Shown: positions 36,552 to 45,379 of the stretch, one piece after another | How the letters are laid out: the number at the start of each line of letters is the position of its first letter | Position numbering within the stretch: the first letter of the stretch is position 1 | Translations under genes and position numbers: made by a program | Notes under the pieces: generated by a model | Seen by the model: only the letters and a program-made list of their open reading frames with translations | Database searches by the model: none | What the model was told of the DNA's origin: nothing | Assembly: GCF_016714285.1 (NCBI RefSeq) | Contig: NZ_JADJNN010000005.1 | Coordinates: 154,630 to 218,629 of the forward strand | Source of the DNA: Nannocystis sp. | GTDB lineage: Bacteria; Myxococcota_A; Polyangia; Nannocystales; Nannocystaceae | Direction: 5' to 3' | DNA length: 64,000 nt

Positions 36552-37163
36552 TCACCGCTGCGGAAACTGCGCGACGCCGATGAGCCAAGGAAAGCACGAG
36601 AAGACCCGGACCTCAGCGAAGTGCGCCGCCAGCAAGGCGCGAAATGTACGGTGATTGAAATGCTGGATATGCTCCGGATGATCACCCAGACGATCGAGGT
36701 ACTTCCCACGCGCCAGATTGCCGAGACGAAACCAGGGCTCCCACGGCACCGAAAATAGGGCGAAGCGGCGCGTCCACGTCGCCAGGTGCGCCACCGCCAG
36801 GTCTGGCCGCTCAAGGTGCTCGAGCACCTCAAGCTGCATGACCAGGTCCGCCGGCTCGGCGCGCAGGTCGAGCGTGAAGAGGTCGGCCACGGTGAAGCTC
36901 AAGCCAGGATTCAGGGCCCTCGCAGCCGCCACCGCCGCCGGATTGAGCTCGAAGCCGCGGTAGTCCACGCGAAAGGGCAGCTTCTGCAATTCGTGGGCGA
37001 CAAGCCCCTCGCCGCAACCAACGTCGATGATCTGGGCGGGGTGGATCCATCGAATCTCGGCGCAGATGCGCTGGAGAAACCGTTGGATCACGAACCGCAT
37101 GAGCGGGTTAGGAGTCGCGTACTTCGCGTAGTTGCTGGTGCCTGGATTTGTGTCGATGGGCAT
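36552..37163 (-). CDS. SAM-dependent methyltransferase (class I)
   Basis: 203 residues. Motif I AQIIDVGCGEGLVAHELQKL, then YRGFELNPAAVAAARAL (motif II acidic residue) and ADLVMQLEVLEHLERPDLAV (motif IV and the V-L-E-H-L post-motif typical of UbiG/Methyltransf_11 enzymes). An N-terminal stretch SNYAKYATPNPLMRFVIQRF recalls glycan or lipid methyltransferases. Starts 27 nt after the GT2 gene with ggag upstream. It likely modifies a lipid-linked sugar or polyprenyl product. Confidence 0.85.
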   Translation of the reverse strand: MPIDTNPGTSNYAKYATPNPLMRFVIQRFLQRICAEIRWIHPAQIIDVGCGEGLVAHELQKLPFRVDYRGFELNPAAVAAARALNPGLSFTVADLFTLDLRAEPADLVMQLEVLEHLERPDLAVAHLATWTRRFALFSVPWEPWFRLGNLARGKYLDRLGDHPEHIQHFNHRTFRALLAAHFAEVRVFSCFPWLIGVAQFPQR

Positions 37164-37190
37164 GACGCTCCGGCAGCAAGTTGCTGCGAA

Positions 37191-38240
37191 TCAGGCCGAC
37201 TCCGCGGAGCGGGCCACGGCGGGGGGCTGGCCGGCTGCGGCGGGCAGCTCGCCCTGAGGCGCCGACGCACTCAGGGCCCGGGGATCACGCCAGGTGATTT
37301 CGTCGGAGATCGAGAAGATCTCTTCATTGCGGATGGTGGTGCGGACAAGCAATTCGGCGACCAGACCGAGGCCCAAGAGCTGAACACCGGCCAGCGTCAG
37401 CAGCACGCCCAGCGTCAGCAATGGACGCGTTCCGATCGGCTCACTCATTGTCCACAGCACGGCAAGGTAGGTGAGCAAGGCCATTCCGACGGCCGCGAGG
37501 CCCGCGCCGGGCAGCCCGAAGAAGTGCAATGGGCGGGTGCGAAACCGCGTAATCATGAGCACGGTGAGGAGATCGAGGAATCCGTCGAAATATCTCCCGG
37601 CTCCAAACTTGCTGACCCCATGCTTTCGTGCTCGATGATTGACCACCAACTCTTCGATACGAAACCCGCGGGCGCCCGCGAAGGCGGGCAAGAAGCGATG
37701 GAACCCGCCGTAGATGCTCAGTTCGCGGACGCACGCGCTGCGGTAGGCCTTGAACCCGCAGTTGAAATCATGGAGCGCTACACCGCTCACCTTGCGGACA
37801 ATGCCGTTGAAGACCTTGGAGGGCAGCGTCTTGTCGAGGGGATCGTGGCGGAGCCGCTTCCAGCCCGAGACCAGGTCGGCCCCAGCCTCGATGCGCGCGA
37901 CGAAGTCCGGGATGAGCGCCGGGTCATCCTGGAGATCGGCGTCGAGGGTCATCACGATCTGCCCACGCACGCGTGCGAAGCCGGCGGCCAGCGCCGGCGA
38001 CTTTCCGAAGTTCTTGCGAAAGTGCACCACGCTCACGTTGGCGTCCCGCGCGGCCAACTCATTGAGCTTCTCGCGACTGCCATCGCGGCTACCGTCGTTG
38101 ACAAACAGGATCTCGTAGCTGCGCGGCATGGCCGAAATGGCCGCGACGATTTGTCCGTGGAGCTCGTCGATGGAGTCGACCTCGTTAAACACCGGAATCA
38201 CGACGGAGAGGTCGGGCGGCTCGAGGGAACTTGGGCACAT
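37191..38240 (-). CDS. GT2 polyprenyl-phosphate glycosyltransferase (DPM1/GtrB/ArnC type)
   Basis: 349 residues. GT-A fold with LSVVIPVFNEVDSIDEL, LFVNDGSRDGS, the TLDADLQDDP nucleotide-sugar/metal motif, HDFNCGFKAYR and VNHRARKHGVSKFG (R-x-x-G-x-S-K-F). Two C-terminal membrane spans follow, as in GtrB/ArnC, and a 50-residue Ala/Pro tail. It should transfer a hexose from a nucleotide sugar to undecaprenyl phosphate at the inner face of the membrane. First gene of the GT2-methyltransferase-flippase operon; the 228-nt upstream region is its likely promoter. Confidence 0.92.
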   Translation of the reverse strand: MCPSSLEPPDLSVVIPVFNEVDSIDELHGQIVAAISAMPRSYEILFVNDGSRDGSREKLNELAARDANVSVVHFRKNFGKSPALAAGFARVRGQIVMTLDADLQDDPALIPDFVARIEAGADLVSGWKRLRHDPLDKTLPSKVFNGIVRKVSGVALHDFNCGFKAYRSACVRELSIYGGFHRFLPAFAGARGFRIEELVVNHRARKHGVSKFGAGRYFDGFLDLLTVLMITRFRTRPLHFFGLPGAGLAAVGMALLTYLAVLWTMSEPIGTRPLLTLGVLLTLAGVQLLGLGLVAELLVRTTIRNEEIFSISDEITWRDPRALSASAPQGELPAAAGQPPAVARSAESA

Positions 38241-38371
38241 GGCGAGGATTTGTTTAACAAAATCGCGGGCGCTTGGCGAAGCTAAAACGATCCGCGGTCA
38301 AGCTCACGCCATCGTTGCAAGGCGGCGGTCGCGGACTGCGAGTCGCCCTCTCATGAGCTGCGCGATTTACG

Positions 38372-38391
38372 CGTGGCGCTTCGGCGCCACG
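38372..38391. terminator. UUCG-loop hairpin
   Basis: An 8-bp stem cgtggcgc / gcgccacg closed by a ttcg tetraloop, a very stable RNA hairpin. It lies between the FG-GAP lipoprotein stop (38468) and the GT2 start. It could end transcription of the former or act in the leader of the latter. Confidence 0.6.
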
Positions 38392-38447
38392 AGCGCGACG
38401 TGAGGCGAAGGAGCCGACCCCAGGTCGACCCCTTCGCCTGCCCATCA

Positions 38448-38464
38448 CGGGCAGCCGCTGCCCG
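38448..38464 (-). terminator. Hairpin just past FG-GAP lipoprotein stop
   Basis: A 7-bp stem cgggcag / ctgcccg with a ccg loop, 4 nt downstream of the stop on the - strand. No T-run; factor-dependent or weak intrinsic end. Confidence 0.5.
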
Positions 38465-38467
38465 CGA

Positions 38468-41014
38468 TCAACCGGGCTCAGGGCACTCGGCGTCGGTCAC
38501 GAGGGCGCCGTTGTTGGCATCATCGCACTCCGGGATGATGCCGTTGTCGACGCCGCCGTCGACCTCGACGAAGTAGTTCTTCTTGCCCATCGGGGCGTCG
38601 ATCGTCCAGGTAACGCTGGTCGAACCGCCCGTGAGCAGGGGCTCGATCGTCGGCTTGGTGCCGAGCTTGAGGCCCGTGTTGTCGGTACCCTCGTAGAAGG
38701 TCACGTCGATGCCAGCGGGGACGCCGAGCGCACCCTCGTTGTAGATCGTGGCCTTGAGGACCAGCTCGGCCGAGCACTTGTCGAGGCTCACCGCCAACGA
38801 GGCCGTGAGGTCAGCGGCGTTGAACACGCCCTCGCCCTGCACGTTCTGGCGGAAGTTGTTGAGCGGCGGCATCGCCGTCCAGTTGTCCTGCTCCATCATC
38901 GGCACGTTGCCGTTCGAGTCGGCGTTGGTCACGTGGTACGTGTGCTGCGGCCACACCTTGCGGGTCGGGACCCAGTTGTCCGCGCCAGCGCCGTAGGAGA
39001 ACACGCCCTTGCGGGGCATGAAATTCGGGATCTTGGCCGTGCACAAGTCGTTGGGGCCGTTCTTGTTCACCTTGTCGTAGTCGCTGAGGTTCGCGACCGT
39101 GAGGAACTCGGCGTTGCCGTCGCCGTCGGCGTCGACGACGAGCGGATACTCATGGACAGTGGCGCTCGAGTTGAGGATCTCAAGCTGAGAAGTTCCGGTC
39201 TTGCCGTCGTAGACATAGACCTTGCACTCGTCCTGGTACGCGACCTCGGCGGCGCCGTCACCCTGGAAGTCGAACACCGACGATCCGGTGGCCGCGGAGG
39301 TGTTGTCCTGGGTGGTCTTGGACCAGCGCGCATACATCGCGCCCGCGGCGGGCACCGGATCGGCCATCGGCTTGACGATCTCCTCACCGGCGCGGTTGAA
39401 GTCGTAGACCGCGTAGGCGACACCGCCGGCGATGCCGGCCTCGGGACGGCCGTCACCGTCGAAATCCGCGATGGTGGCCGGGCCGCCGAGGTTGCTGCCC
39501 TTGATCGCGATCGGCTTGGTGCGCAGCGCATCGTTGCCGTTGCACATGACGCCGGTCTTGTCGATGCCGCACCACAGCTTGCCGGTCTTGCCGTCGAGCA
39601 CCTTGATGTCGGGCCAGGCGACGAGGATGACCTCGGGCGTGCCGTTCTGGTCGATGTCGCCGACCGCGGGCCAGCCGTCGTTGCCCTTGCCATCCATGTT
39701 CTTCCACAACTGCGTCAGCGAGACCACCGGCGGATTGCCCGGGGCCCAATTGATCGTCCACGCCTCCCGACCGGTGATCAGCTCGGGCTTGCCGTCACCC
39801 GTGAGGTCGGCGAAGGTCGCCAGACCGCCGCGGTACAGAAGCGTGGGCGGGTTCTTGTTGTCGGTCGGGGTGCCGAGCAGGCCGCTCTTGCCGTCCTGGT
39901 TCCACACCATCAGACCGGTGTGGTCGAAGAGGGCGCCGCCGATAGCGATCTCCGCCTCCTTGTCGTTGTCGAGGTTGGCCATCACCGCCGCACCGCGCTC
40001 CCAGCGGATCTTGACGGGCTGGTTCTGGGCGTCGTGACCGACCCACAGGAGGGTGCCGTCGCCGTCGACCGCGATCACGAGGCCATCCTTCTGCGCGTCT
40101 TGCCGGCCGGCGTAGATGATGTCGGGCCTGTCATCGCCGCTGACATCACCGATGACCGGAGTGGCCAGACCGGTCGCGCCATACTTCTTGTTCGGCACGT
40201 CGTCCTTGATGCGCCACACCTCGCCGCCCGTCTTGCCGTCGAGAACGACGATCTCGCCGGTCTCGTACTTGAGGTTGTCGGTGCGCGTGGCAACGACGAC
40301 GAGCTCGGGGACGGGGTCCCCCAGGATGTCGGCGATCATCGGAGCGACGATGACCTCGTTGGCAGTCCACGACCACTCGAGCTGCACGTCGATCTTGTCG
40401 AAGCTCGGCTTGACCTCGCAGGTCAGCCCGCCGGGCTGCGGCAGGCACTTGCCGAGCACCGGCTCGCAGTAGTTGTCGGGCGGGCAGTCGTACGAGTCCT
40501 TGCAGTCCACGCCCGGGGTGGTGCACGCGTCGCCGACGCACACGTCGCCGGCGTCGCAGCACGTCTCCTGGTTGTCGCCGCAGCGGACCCCGCTGTCGCA
40601 GATCGGCGCGCACGCACCACCGACGCACTCCTCGGTGTCGAGGCAGCAGACCGGAGGATCGCCGCAGAGGATCGTCATGCACAGGTCGCCGCCCGTGGTC
40701 GACCCGGCGCTGGTGCTCGAGACGCTGACCCCGCCAGTCGTGTCGGTCGTCGTGCCGCTCGTGGTCGGGTCGGAGGCGCCGGTGGAACTGGTGAGGCCGT
40801 CCGAGTTCGATGAGGTGCTGGTCGGGACGTCCGTGGTGCTGGTGGTGCCACCGGGTTCCGTCGCACTCCCCGTGGTCGGCACCTCGTTGGTCGTCCCCTG
40901 CGTGTCGGTGGCGGCCTCGGTCGCCACATCGCCCGAGTCGCCACACGCCGCCAGAGCCGGTGCTACCAGTGAGATCCCATAAACTGCCCAGTAACGCGCA
41001 AGGTAGGTCTTCAT
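38468..41014 (-). CDS. FG-GAP/VCBS-repeat lipoprotein with CARDB-like end
   Basis: 848 residues from ATG 41014; an upstream in-frame extension lacks a signal. The signal ends PALAAC (Cys24), followed by a 90-residue Thr/Ser/Gly linker. A Cys block (about 110-200: CGDPPVCCLDTEECVGGAC, CGDNQETCCDAGDVCVGDAC) resembles small disulfide knots. Residues about 220-740 carry seven or so FG-GAP/VCBS units with calcium-loop motifs such as DVSGDDRPDIIYAG, DLTGDGKPELITG, DIDQNGTPEVILV and DFDGDGRPEAGIA. These are interspersed with PQQ-like VVLDGKTGGEVWR. The last 110 residues resemble a CARDB domain. It is predicted to be a calcium-stabilised surface propeller; the ligand is unknown. Confidence 0.9.
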   Translation of the reverse strand: MKTYLARYWAVYGISLVAPALAACGDSGDVATEAATDTQGTTNEVPTTGSATEPGGTTSTTDVPTSTSSNSDGLTSSTGASDPTTSGTTTDTTGGVSVSSTSAGSTTGGDLCMTILCGDPPVCCLDTEECVGGACAPICDSGVRCGDNQETCCDAGDVCVGDACTTPGVDCKDSYDCPPDNYCEPVLGKCLPQPGGLTCEVKPSFDKIDVQLEWSWTANEVIVAPMIADILGDPVPELVVVATRTDNLKYETGEIVVLDGKTGGEVWRIKDDVPNKKYGATGLATPVIGDVSGDDRPDIIYAGRQDAQKDGLVIAVDGDGTLLWVGHDAQNQPVKIRWERGAAVMANLDNDKEAEIAIGGALFDHTGLMVWNQDGKSGLLGTPTDNKNPPTLLYRGGLATFADLTGDGKPELITGREAWTINWAPGNPPVVSLTQLWKNMDGKGNDGWPAVGDIDQNGTPEVILVAWPDIKVLDGKTGKLWCGIDKTGVMCNGNDALRTKPIAIKGSNLGGPATIADFDGDGRPEAGIAGGVAYAVYDFNRAGEEIVKPMADPVPAAGAMYARWSKTTQDNTSAATGSSVFDFQGDGAAEVAYQDECKVYVYDGKTGTSQLEILNSSATVHEYPLVVDADGDGNAEFLTVANLSDYDKVNKNGPNDLCTAKIPNFMPRKGVFSYGAGADNWVPTRKVWPQHTYHVTNADSNGNVPMMEQDNWTAMPPLNNFRQNVQGEGVFNAADLTASLAVSLDKCSAELVLKATIYNEGALGVPAGIDVTFYEGTDNTGLKLGTKPTIEPLLTGGSTSVTWTIDAPMGKKNYFVEVDGGVDNGIIPECDDANNGALVTDAECPEPG

Positions 41015-41381
41015 AACGACAGTGTAGACGGTGACAGGCGAAGCCGGCCAGGAAACATCCGAACTTTTGCGTGAGCGTTGCTCGGAGCCACGCCGGGCGT
41101 GGGGCCGGTCGCGCCGATCCCGGTGAGGACCTGGCCAGCAAAGTCGATCGGTCGGCCGACAAGCTCGGCCCTGCCACACCCTGCGTGGCCAGCAACGGGC
41201 CGCCGCCGCCGTGTCTGGCGGGTCCCGGCCGTGTGCTATTTCGCGACACTGGCTCCGAGCCCTGTCTCTACGGCCAGCCTGACACCGCAGACCTGCCGGG
41301 ACCTGCAGGCCGGGAGATCATCCCGGGCGCTCGTCGGACGCCGAGACTCGAGAGGATGGGCCGCGAGCAGCCCGGGCCTGC
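41015..41381. other. Intergenic stretch
   Basis: 367 bases upstream of the FG-GAP gene and downstream of the next - strand gene. A 6-bp stem hairpin (ccggga / tcccgg, loop gatca, 41310-41326) may end the propeller lipoprotein transcript. No gene or RNA was recognised. Confidence 0.4.
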
Positions 41382-42680
41382 TCACTGCCCGGCGGTGTTG
41401 CAGGCTTGCAGGCGCATCACGAGGTTGTCCTCGTTGGTGAAGAAGTAGTAGGCGCCGTTGCTCGAGAAGACCGCGCCGGTCGTGTAGAGGCCGTAGTTGA
41501 GCTTGGGGCCGGTGATGACCTTCTCCCAGCTGCCGTCGGGGGCGACGCGGACGACGGCCTGAAGGGTCGCTGACAGGTGATAGAAGTGGTCGCGGAAGGC
41601 CGACTTGGGGTCCGCGAAGCTGAGCTCCTCGCCGACGCCGTAGCCGAGCGTGTAGGGGTAGTCGAGGGTCACCTTGTTGTCGGGGGCGATGCGGTGGGTG
41701 CCATCGATCGTCTGGTTGAGCGCGTAGAGGCCGACCGAAAATTTGTTGGTCGGGCGCGGGATGGCGAGGTCGACGACGATCGTCAGGTTGCTGGCGATCT
41801 CGGTGCGGGTGCCGTCCTCCTCGATCGCGTACACCTTGTTCTCGGCCCAGTTGCTGGCGTAGAGCCGCTGCTGGCCGTCGCCGCGATCCCCGAAGCTGAG
41901 GCCCTCGCAGTTGCCGTGGTGCACGAAGGTCTCGACCTGACCGTCCGGGTGGATCTTGTAGATCCAGTCGCCGGCGACGGTGGTGCAGCTGTACAGCACG
42001 CCCTGGTAGCCGTACTCGAGGTAGGGGTTCGGCGGCAGCTTGTTGGCGGCCGGGTCGACCACCCAGCCGGCGAACTTGCCGTCCTGATCCATGCGGCCGA
42101 CCCCGCCGCCGGTGTTCGCGGCGTTGTTGAGGGTGAACAGCACGCCCTCGCCCGGCATCGCCCAGTAGTCCGCGAGAGCGCGCTCGACGTCGCCGAGCCG
42201 GCCATAGTCGCCGAGGTCCTTGTCGACCGTGAGCACCACCCGGGCCGTGTAACCCTCGATCGCAGTCAGATCGAGGTCTGGCGGCGTGCAGTCGCAGCCC
42301 TCGTCGAAGAGGTCGTTGCAGTTGTTGTCGAGCGCGTCGCAGAGCTCCGGCAGATCCTCGCAGGCGGGCTCGCCTGTGCTGCTGTCTGGGCCGCCGCTGC
42401 TGTCGCTACCGGTGGTGGTCGCGGGCAGGACCATGCCGGTGCTGCTGCTGGTGCTCGTGCTGTCCGTTCCCGGCGCCCCGCTGCTGTCGCTGCCGCTCTG
42501 CGAGCCGCCTCCCGTCGTTGGCACCCCGGCCGTGTCGGCGCTGGTCGGCGACTCGCCACTGCTGCTGACGGGGGCTGTGCTCGTGCCCGGCCCGTCGGTT
42601 GCGACGGTGTCACCGCCACCGCGGTCGCCACACGCGAGAGGGAGCACCGCGATCCATGACAACAACCTGCGTGACGACAT
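41382..42680 (-). CDS. Lipoprotein with MopE-like motif and beta-propeller
   Basis: 432 residues from ATG 42680. Signal WIAVLPLAC (Cys17), an about 90-residue Ser/Thr/Gly linker, then the Cys/Asp motif CDALDNNCNDLFDEGCDC. This is the MopE-like putative metal-binding element widespread in myxobacteria. The C-terminal 290 residues form repeats with GxLYNLAN- and VYAIEEDGTR-like strands (LYSCTTVAGDWIYKIHPDG; RLYASNWAENKVYAI), an NHL/SMP-30-like propeller. It is probably surface-exposed. The frame upstream to 42896 is not coding. Confidence 0.88.
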   Translation of the reverse strand: MSSRRLLSWIAVLPLACGDRGGGDTVATDGPGTSTAPVSSSGESPTSADTAGVPTTGGGSQSGSDSSGAPGTDSTSTSSSTGMVLPATTTGSDSSGGPDSSTGEPACEDLPELCDALDNNCNDLFDEGCDCTPPDLDLTAIEGYTARVVLTVDKDLGDYGRLGDVERALADYWAMPGEGVLFTLNNAANTGGGVGRMDQDGKFAGWVVDPAANKLPPNPYLEYGYQGVLYSCTTVAGDWIYKIHPDGQVETFVHHGNCEGLSFGDRGDGQQRLYASNWAENKVYAIEEDGTRTEIASNLTIVVDLAIPRPTNKFSVGLYALNQTIDGTHRIAPDNKVTLDYPYTLGYGVGEELSFADPKSAFRDHFYHLSATLQAVVRVAPDGSWEKVITGPKLNYGLYTTGAVFSSNGAYYFFTNEDNLVMRLQACNTAGQ

Positions 42681-42915
42681 CGGTCCACGGTATCCCTGCG
42701 ACGCGGCAGGGGCCAGCGACACGGGCTCACCGGCTCGTGGGCAGCGAGGCGAGCCAGGCCTCGCTGGCCCGGACGAAGTACCCGGCGTGGGCACGGCGAT
42801 ACAGCGCGCGGGCGCTTCCGTCGCGCAGCGTGTGCGGCTATGGGCCGCTGGCCCCTGCACACCTCCGTCCGGTAGGGCACATGGCCTTCGGGTCATATGG
42901 ACATTTGCTAGCGCG

Positions 42916-45336
42916 TCAGGGCCTGGCGAGGAGCGTGGTGAGGGCCTGCTCGGTGGTGGCGAGCGCCTCGAGAACCGCTGCGTACGGCGTCTTGATATCT
43001 CCGCTGGCCCCCGCGGCCCGCTGCAGCGCTGCGCACGTGCGCGCGAGCCGAAGTGCCCCCAGGTTGCCCGCCTCCCCCTGCAGCATATGCGCCACGCGCT
43101 TCATGGCGAGCAGGTCGCCGCGTGTGTGGGCGTCGAGCAGCGCGGCCCGTTGCTGCGGGATCCCCTGCAGGAAGTCGCGGGCGAGCGTGCTGACAAACTC
43201 ATCGCCGAGCTCCCGGGCGAGCGCGGCCAGGGTCGTGGTGAGCTGGCCGAGCTCCGCGGAGGAACGGTCCCGAGCGTCGGCGGGCTGGGAGCGATGTGCG
43301 AGCAAGCCGCGCTGGATCGCCAGCGCGAGGGCCTCCATATGGACCGGCTTCGACACGTACTCGTCCATACCGGCGGCCTTGCAGCGCGCCTCGTCGCCGC
43401 TGAGCGCCTCGGCCGTCATGGCGACGATCCACGGCTGGCGCCCCGGCAGGGTGCTGCTGCGGATCTGTCGCGTCGCGGCGAGCCCGTCGAGCACCGGCAT
43501 CTGCACGTCCATCAGGACCACGTCGTAGGCGACCTTCTGGACCACGGCGACGGCCTCGGCGCCATCGTTGGCGACGTCGGCGCGGTAGCCGAGGCGCTCG
43601 AGCATCCGCAGGGCGACCTTCTGGTTGATCGGACTGTCCTCGACCAGCAGCAGGCGCGCTGAGGACAGTTCGGACGGGCCCGGCGCCGCCGTGCCGGCCC
43701 GGGTCGACCGCGCGACCACGAAGATGTGTTGCAGGACCTCGTAGAGCTGCGAGCGCTTGACCGGCTTGCTGACGATCCCGGCGACGTCGGCGAGCGAGCG
43801 GGCCTCGGCGAGCCGGTGTAGCGCGGCGAGGACCACGACTGGTGGACGCTGCTCGATCGCCCCGAGCTGCCCCTCGTCGGCGATCAGCCTGGCGTCGAGG
43901 AGCATGACGTCGCAGCGACTCGTGTTCCGCCACGCCTGCGCCTCCGCGACGGTGGCGAAGCCACGAGAGGTCATGCCCCAGGGCAGCAGCTGGTGGGCCA
44001 CCGCCTCGCGCACGGCCGGGCTCGGCTCGACGATCGCCGCCACCTTGCCTTGCAGCCAGGGCTCCGGCGACTGCTCTGAAGCACCCTCCGCGAGGGCGAT
44101 GGTGAAGCGAAACACGCTGCCGCGACCCGGCTCGCTCTCGACCTCGATGCTGCCGCCCAGCAGTTCGACCAGGCGCTTGCAGATCACCAGCCCGAGGCCG
44201 GTGCCGCCGTAGCGCCGCGTGGTCGAGGCGTCGACCTGCGAGAAGGGCTGGAACAGGCGGGCCTGCGCCTCCTCGGGGATGCCGATCCCGCTGTCGCGGA
44301 CCGCGAAGCACAGAGTGTCCGCCTCTCTGCGCACGAGCACCTGGATATCGCCTGCGGAGGTGAACTTGACCGCGTTGCCAATGAGGTTAGCCAGCACCTG
44401 GCGCAGACGCGTCGGGTCCGATATCAGGCGATCGGGGCATCCGGCGTCGATCTGATAGGCGAGACCGAGCTGCTTCTCGGCGGCCGCGTTGGCGAACAGG
44501 TCGAGCGTCTCCTCGACGCAGGCGCGCAGCCCGAACTCTTGCCTCTCGAGCTCGAGCTTACCGGACTCGATCTTCGAGAAGTCGAGGATATCGCCGAGCA
44601 CGCTGAGCAGCGCCTGGCCGCTGGTGCGGATGACCTCTGCGAACTCCCGCTGCTCCGCGCTGAGCTGCGAGTCGAGCAGCAGGCCGGTCATGCCGATCAC
44701 GCCGTTCATCGGCGTCCGGATCTCGTGGCTCATCGCGGCGAGGAAGTCCGACTTGGCCCGTGACGCCGCCTGCGCCGCCACGCTCGCAACCTCGGCCCGC
44801 TGGCGGGCGTCCTCCAGGTCGCGGACGAGGTAGATGCACAAGGTGGCCCCAAAGATGTGGACCGAACGCACCGTGAATGCGAGCCCCGCTGTGTCGGGGG
44901 TCGTCGGCGTCGGCAGCCACCCGGTCAGCTCGAGGACGAGGAAAGCGGCCAGGGTCAGGAGGCACAGGACGACGAAGTAGGCGACCTGGCGGCGCGAGAA
45001 CAGCAGCGTCGCCATGATCACGACCAGGAACAGGCCGCCGATGGTCGTTCCGTGCAGGCCGCCGTCGGTCAGCGAGCCAGCGACGATCGCTAGATATACG
45101 AATGCCTGCACGCCCAGCGCCGTCGCGATCACGTGGCCGCGGTGTAGCGCCGCCAGAATGACGATGTTGGCGACCAACAGCGGCGGGTAGATAAGGACGT
45201 TGGTCCCGACGCCCCCAAGCACCATGACGTGGACCAGGCCCGCGCCCACGCACACGAGCAGGGAGCCGAGCACGATCGTGTGCAGCCGACGCGCGACGCC
45301 AGCGAGGCGCTCGTCGGGGGGCGAAGGCGGGACCAC
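42916..45336 (-). CDS. Hybrid sensor histidine kinase with two REC domains and HPt
   Basis: 806 residues, GTG start. About six membrane spans in residues 20-170, then a short coiled-coil. HisKA has the phospho-His in MSHEIRTPMNGVIG (near 202), and HATPase_c has N (LIGNAVKFTSAG), G1 (DSGIGIPEE) and G2 (GGTGLGL) boxes. A degenerate receiver (VMLLDARLI; SKPVKRSQLYE) is followed by an intact receiver (LLVEDSPINQ, VLMDVQMPVLDG, YVSKPVH) and a C-terminal HPt domain with HMLQGEAGNLGA. This is the BarA/ArcB-type phosphorelay layout. It is a paralogue of the next gene upstream, 43 nt away, and probably in the same operon. The output regulator is not encoded nearby. Confidence 0.93.
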   Translation of the reverse strand: MVPPSPPDERLAGVARRLHTIVLGSLLVCVGAGLVHVMVLGGVGTNVLIYPPLLVANIVILAALHRGHVIATALGVQAFVYLAIVAGSLTDGGLHGTTIGGLFLVVIMATLLFSRRQVAYFVVLCLLTLAAFLVLELTGWLPTPTTPDTAGLAFTVRSVHIFGATLCIYLVRDLEDARQRAEVASVAAQAASRAKSDFLAAMSHEIRTPMNGVIGMTGLLLDSQLSAEQREFAEVIRTSGQALLSVLGDILDFSKIESGKLELERQEFGLRACVEETLDLFANAAAEKQLGLAYQIDAGCPDRLISDPTRLRQVLANLIGNAVKFTSAGDIQVLVRREADTLCFAVRDSGIGIPEEAQARLFQPFSQVDASTTRRYGGTGLGLVICKRLVELLGGSIEVESEPGRGSVFRFTIALAEGASEQSPEPWLQGKVAAIVEPSPAVREAVAHQLLPWGMTSRGFATVAEAQAWRNTSRCDVMLLDARLIADEGQLGAIEQRPPVVVLAALHRLAEARSLADVAGIVSKPVKRSQLYEVLQHIFVVARSTRAGTAAPGPSELSSARLLLVEDSPINQKVALRMLERLGYRADVANDGAEAVAVVQKVAYDVVLMDVQMPVLDGLAATRQIRSSTLPGRQPWIVAMTAEALSGDEARCKAAGMDEYVSKPVHMEALALAIQRGLLAHRSQPADARDRSSAELGQLTTTLAALARELGDEFVSTLARDFLQGIPQQRAALLDAHTRGDLLAMKRVAHMLQGEAGNLGALRLARTCAALQRAAGASGDIKTPYAAVLEALATTEQALTTLLARP

Positions 45337-45379
45337 GAGCCAACGCCAGGCTCGCGTGCTCCACGCGACCGCTTTCGCT

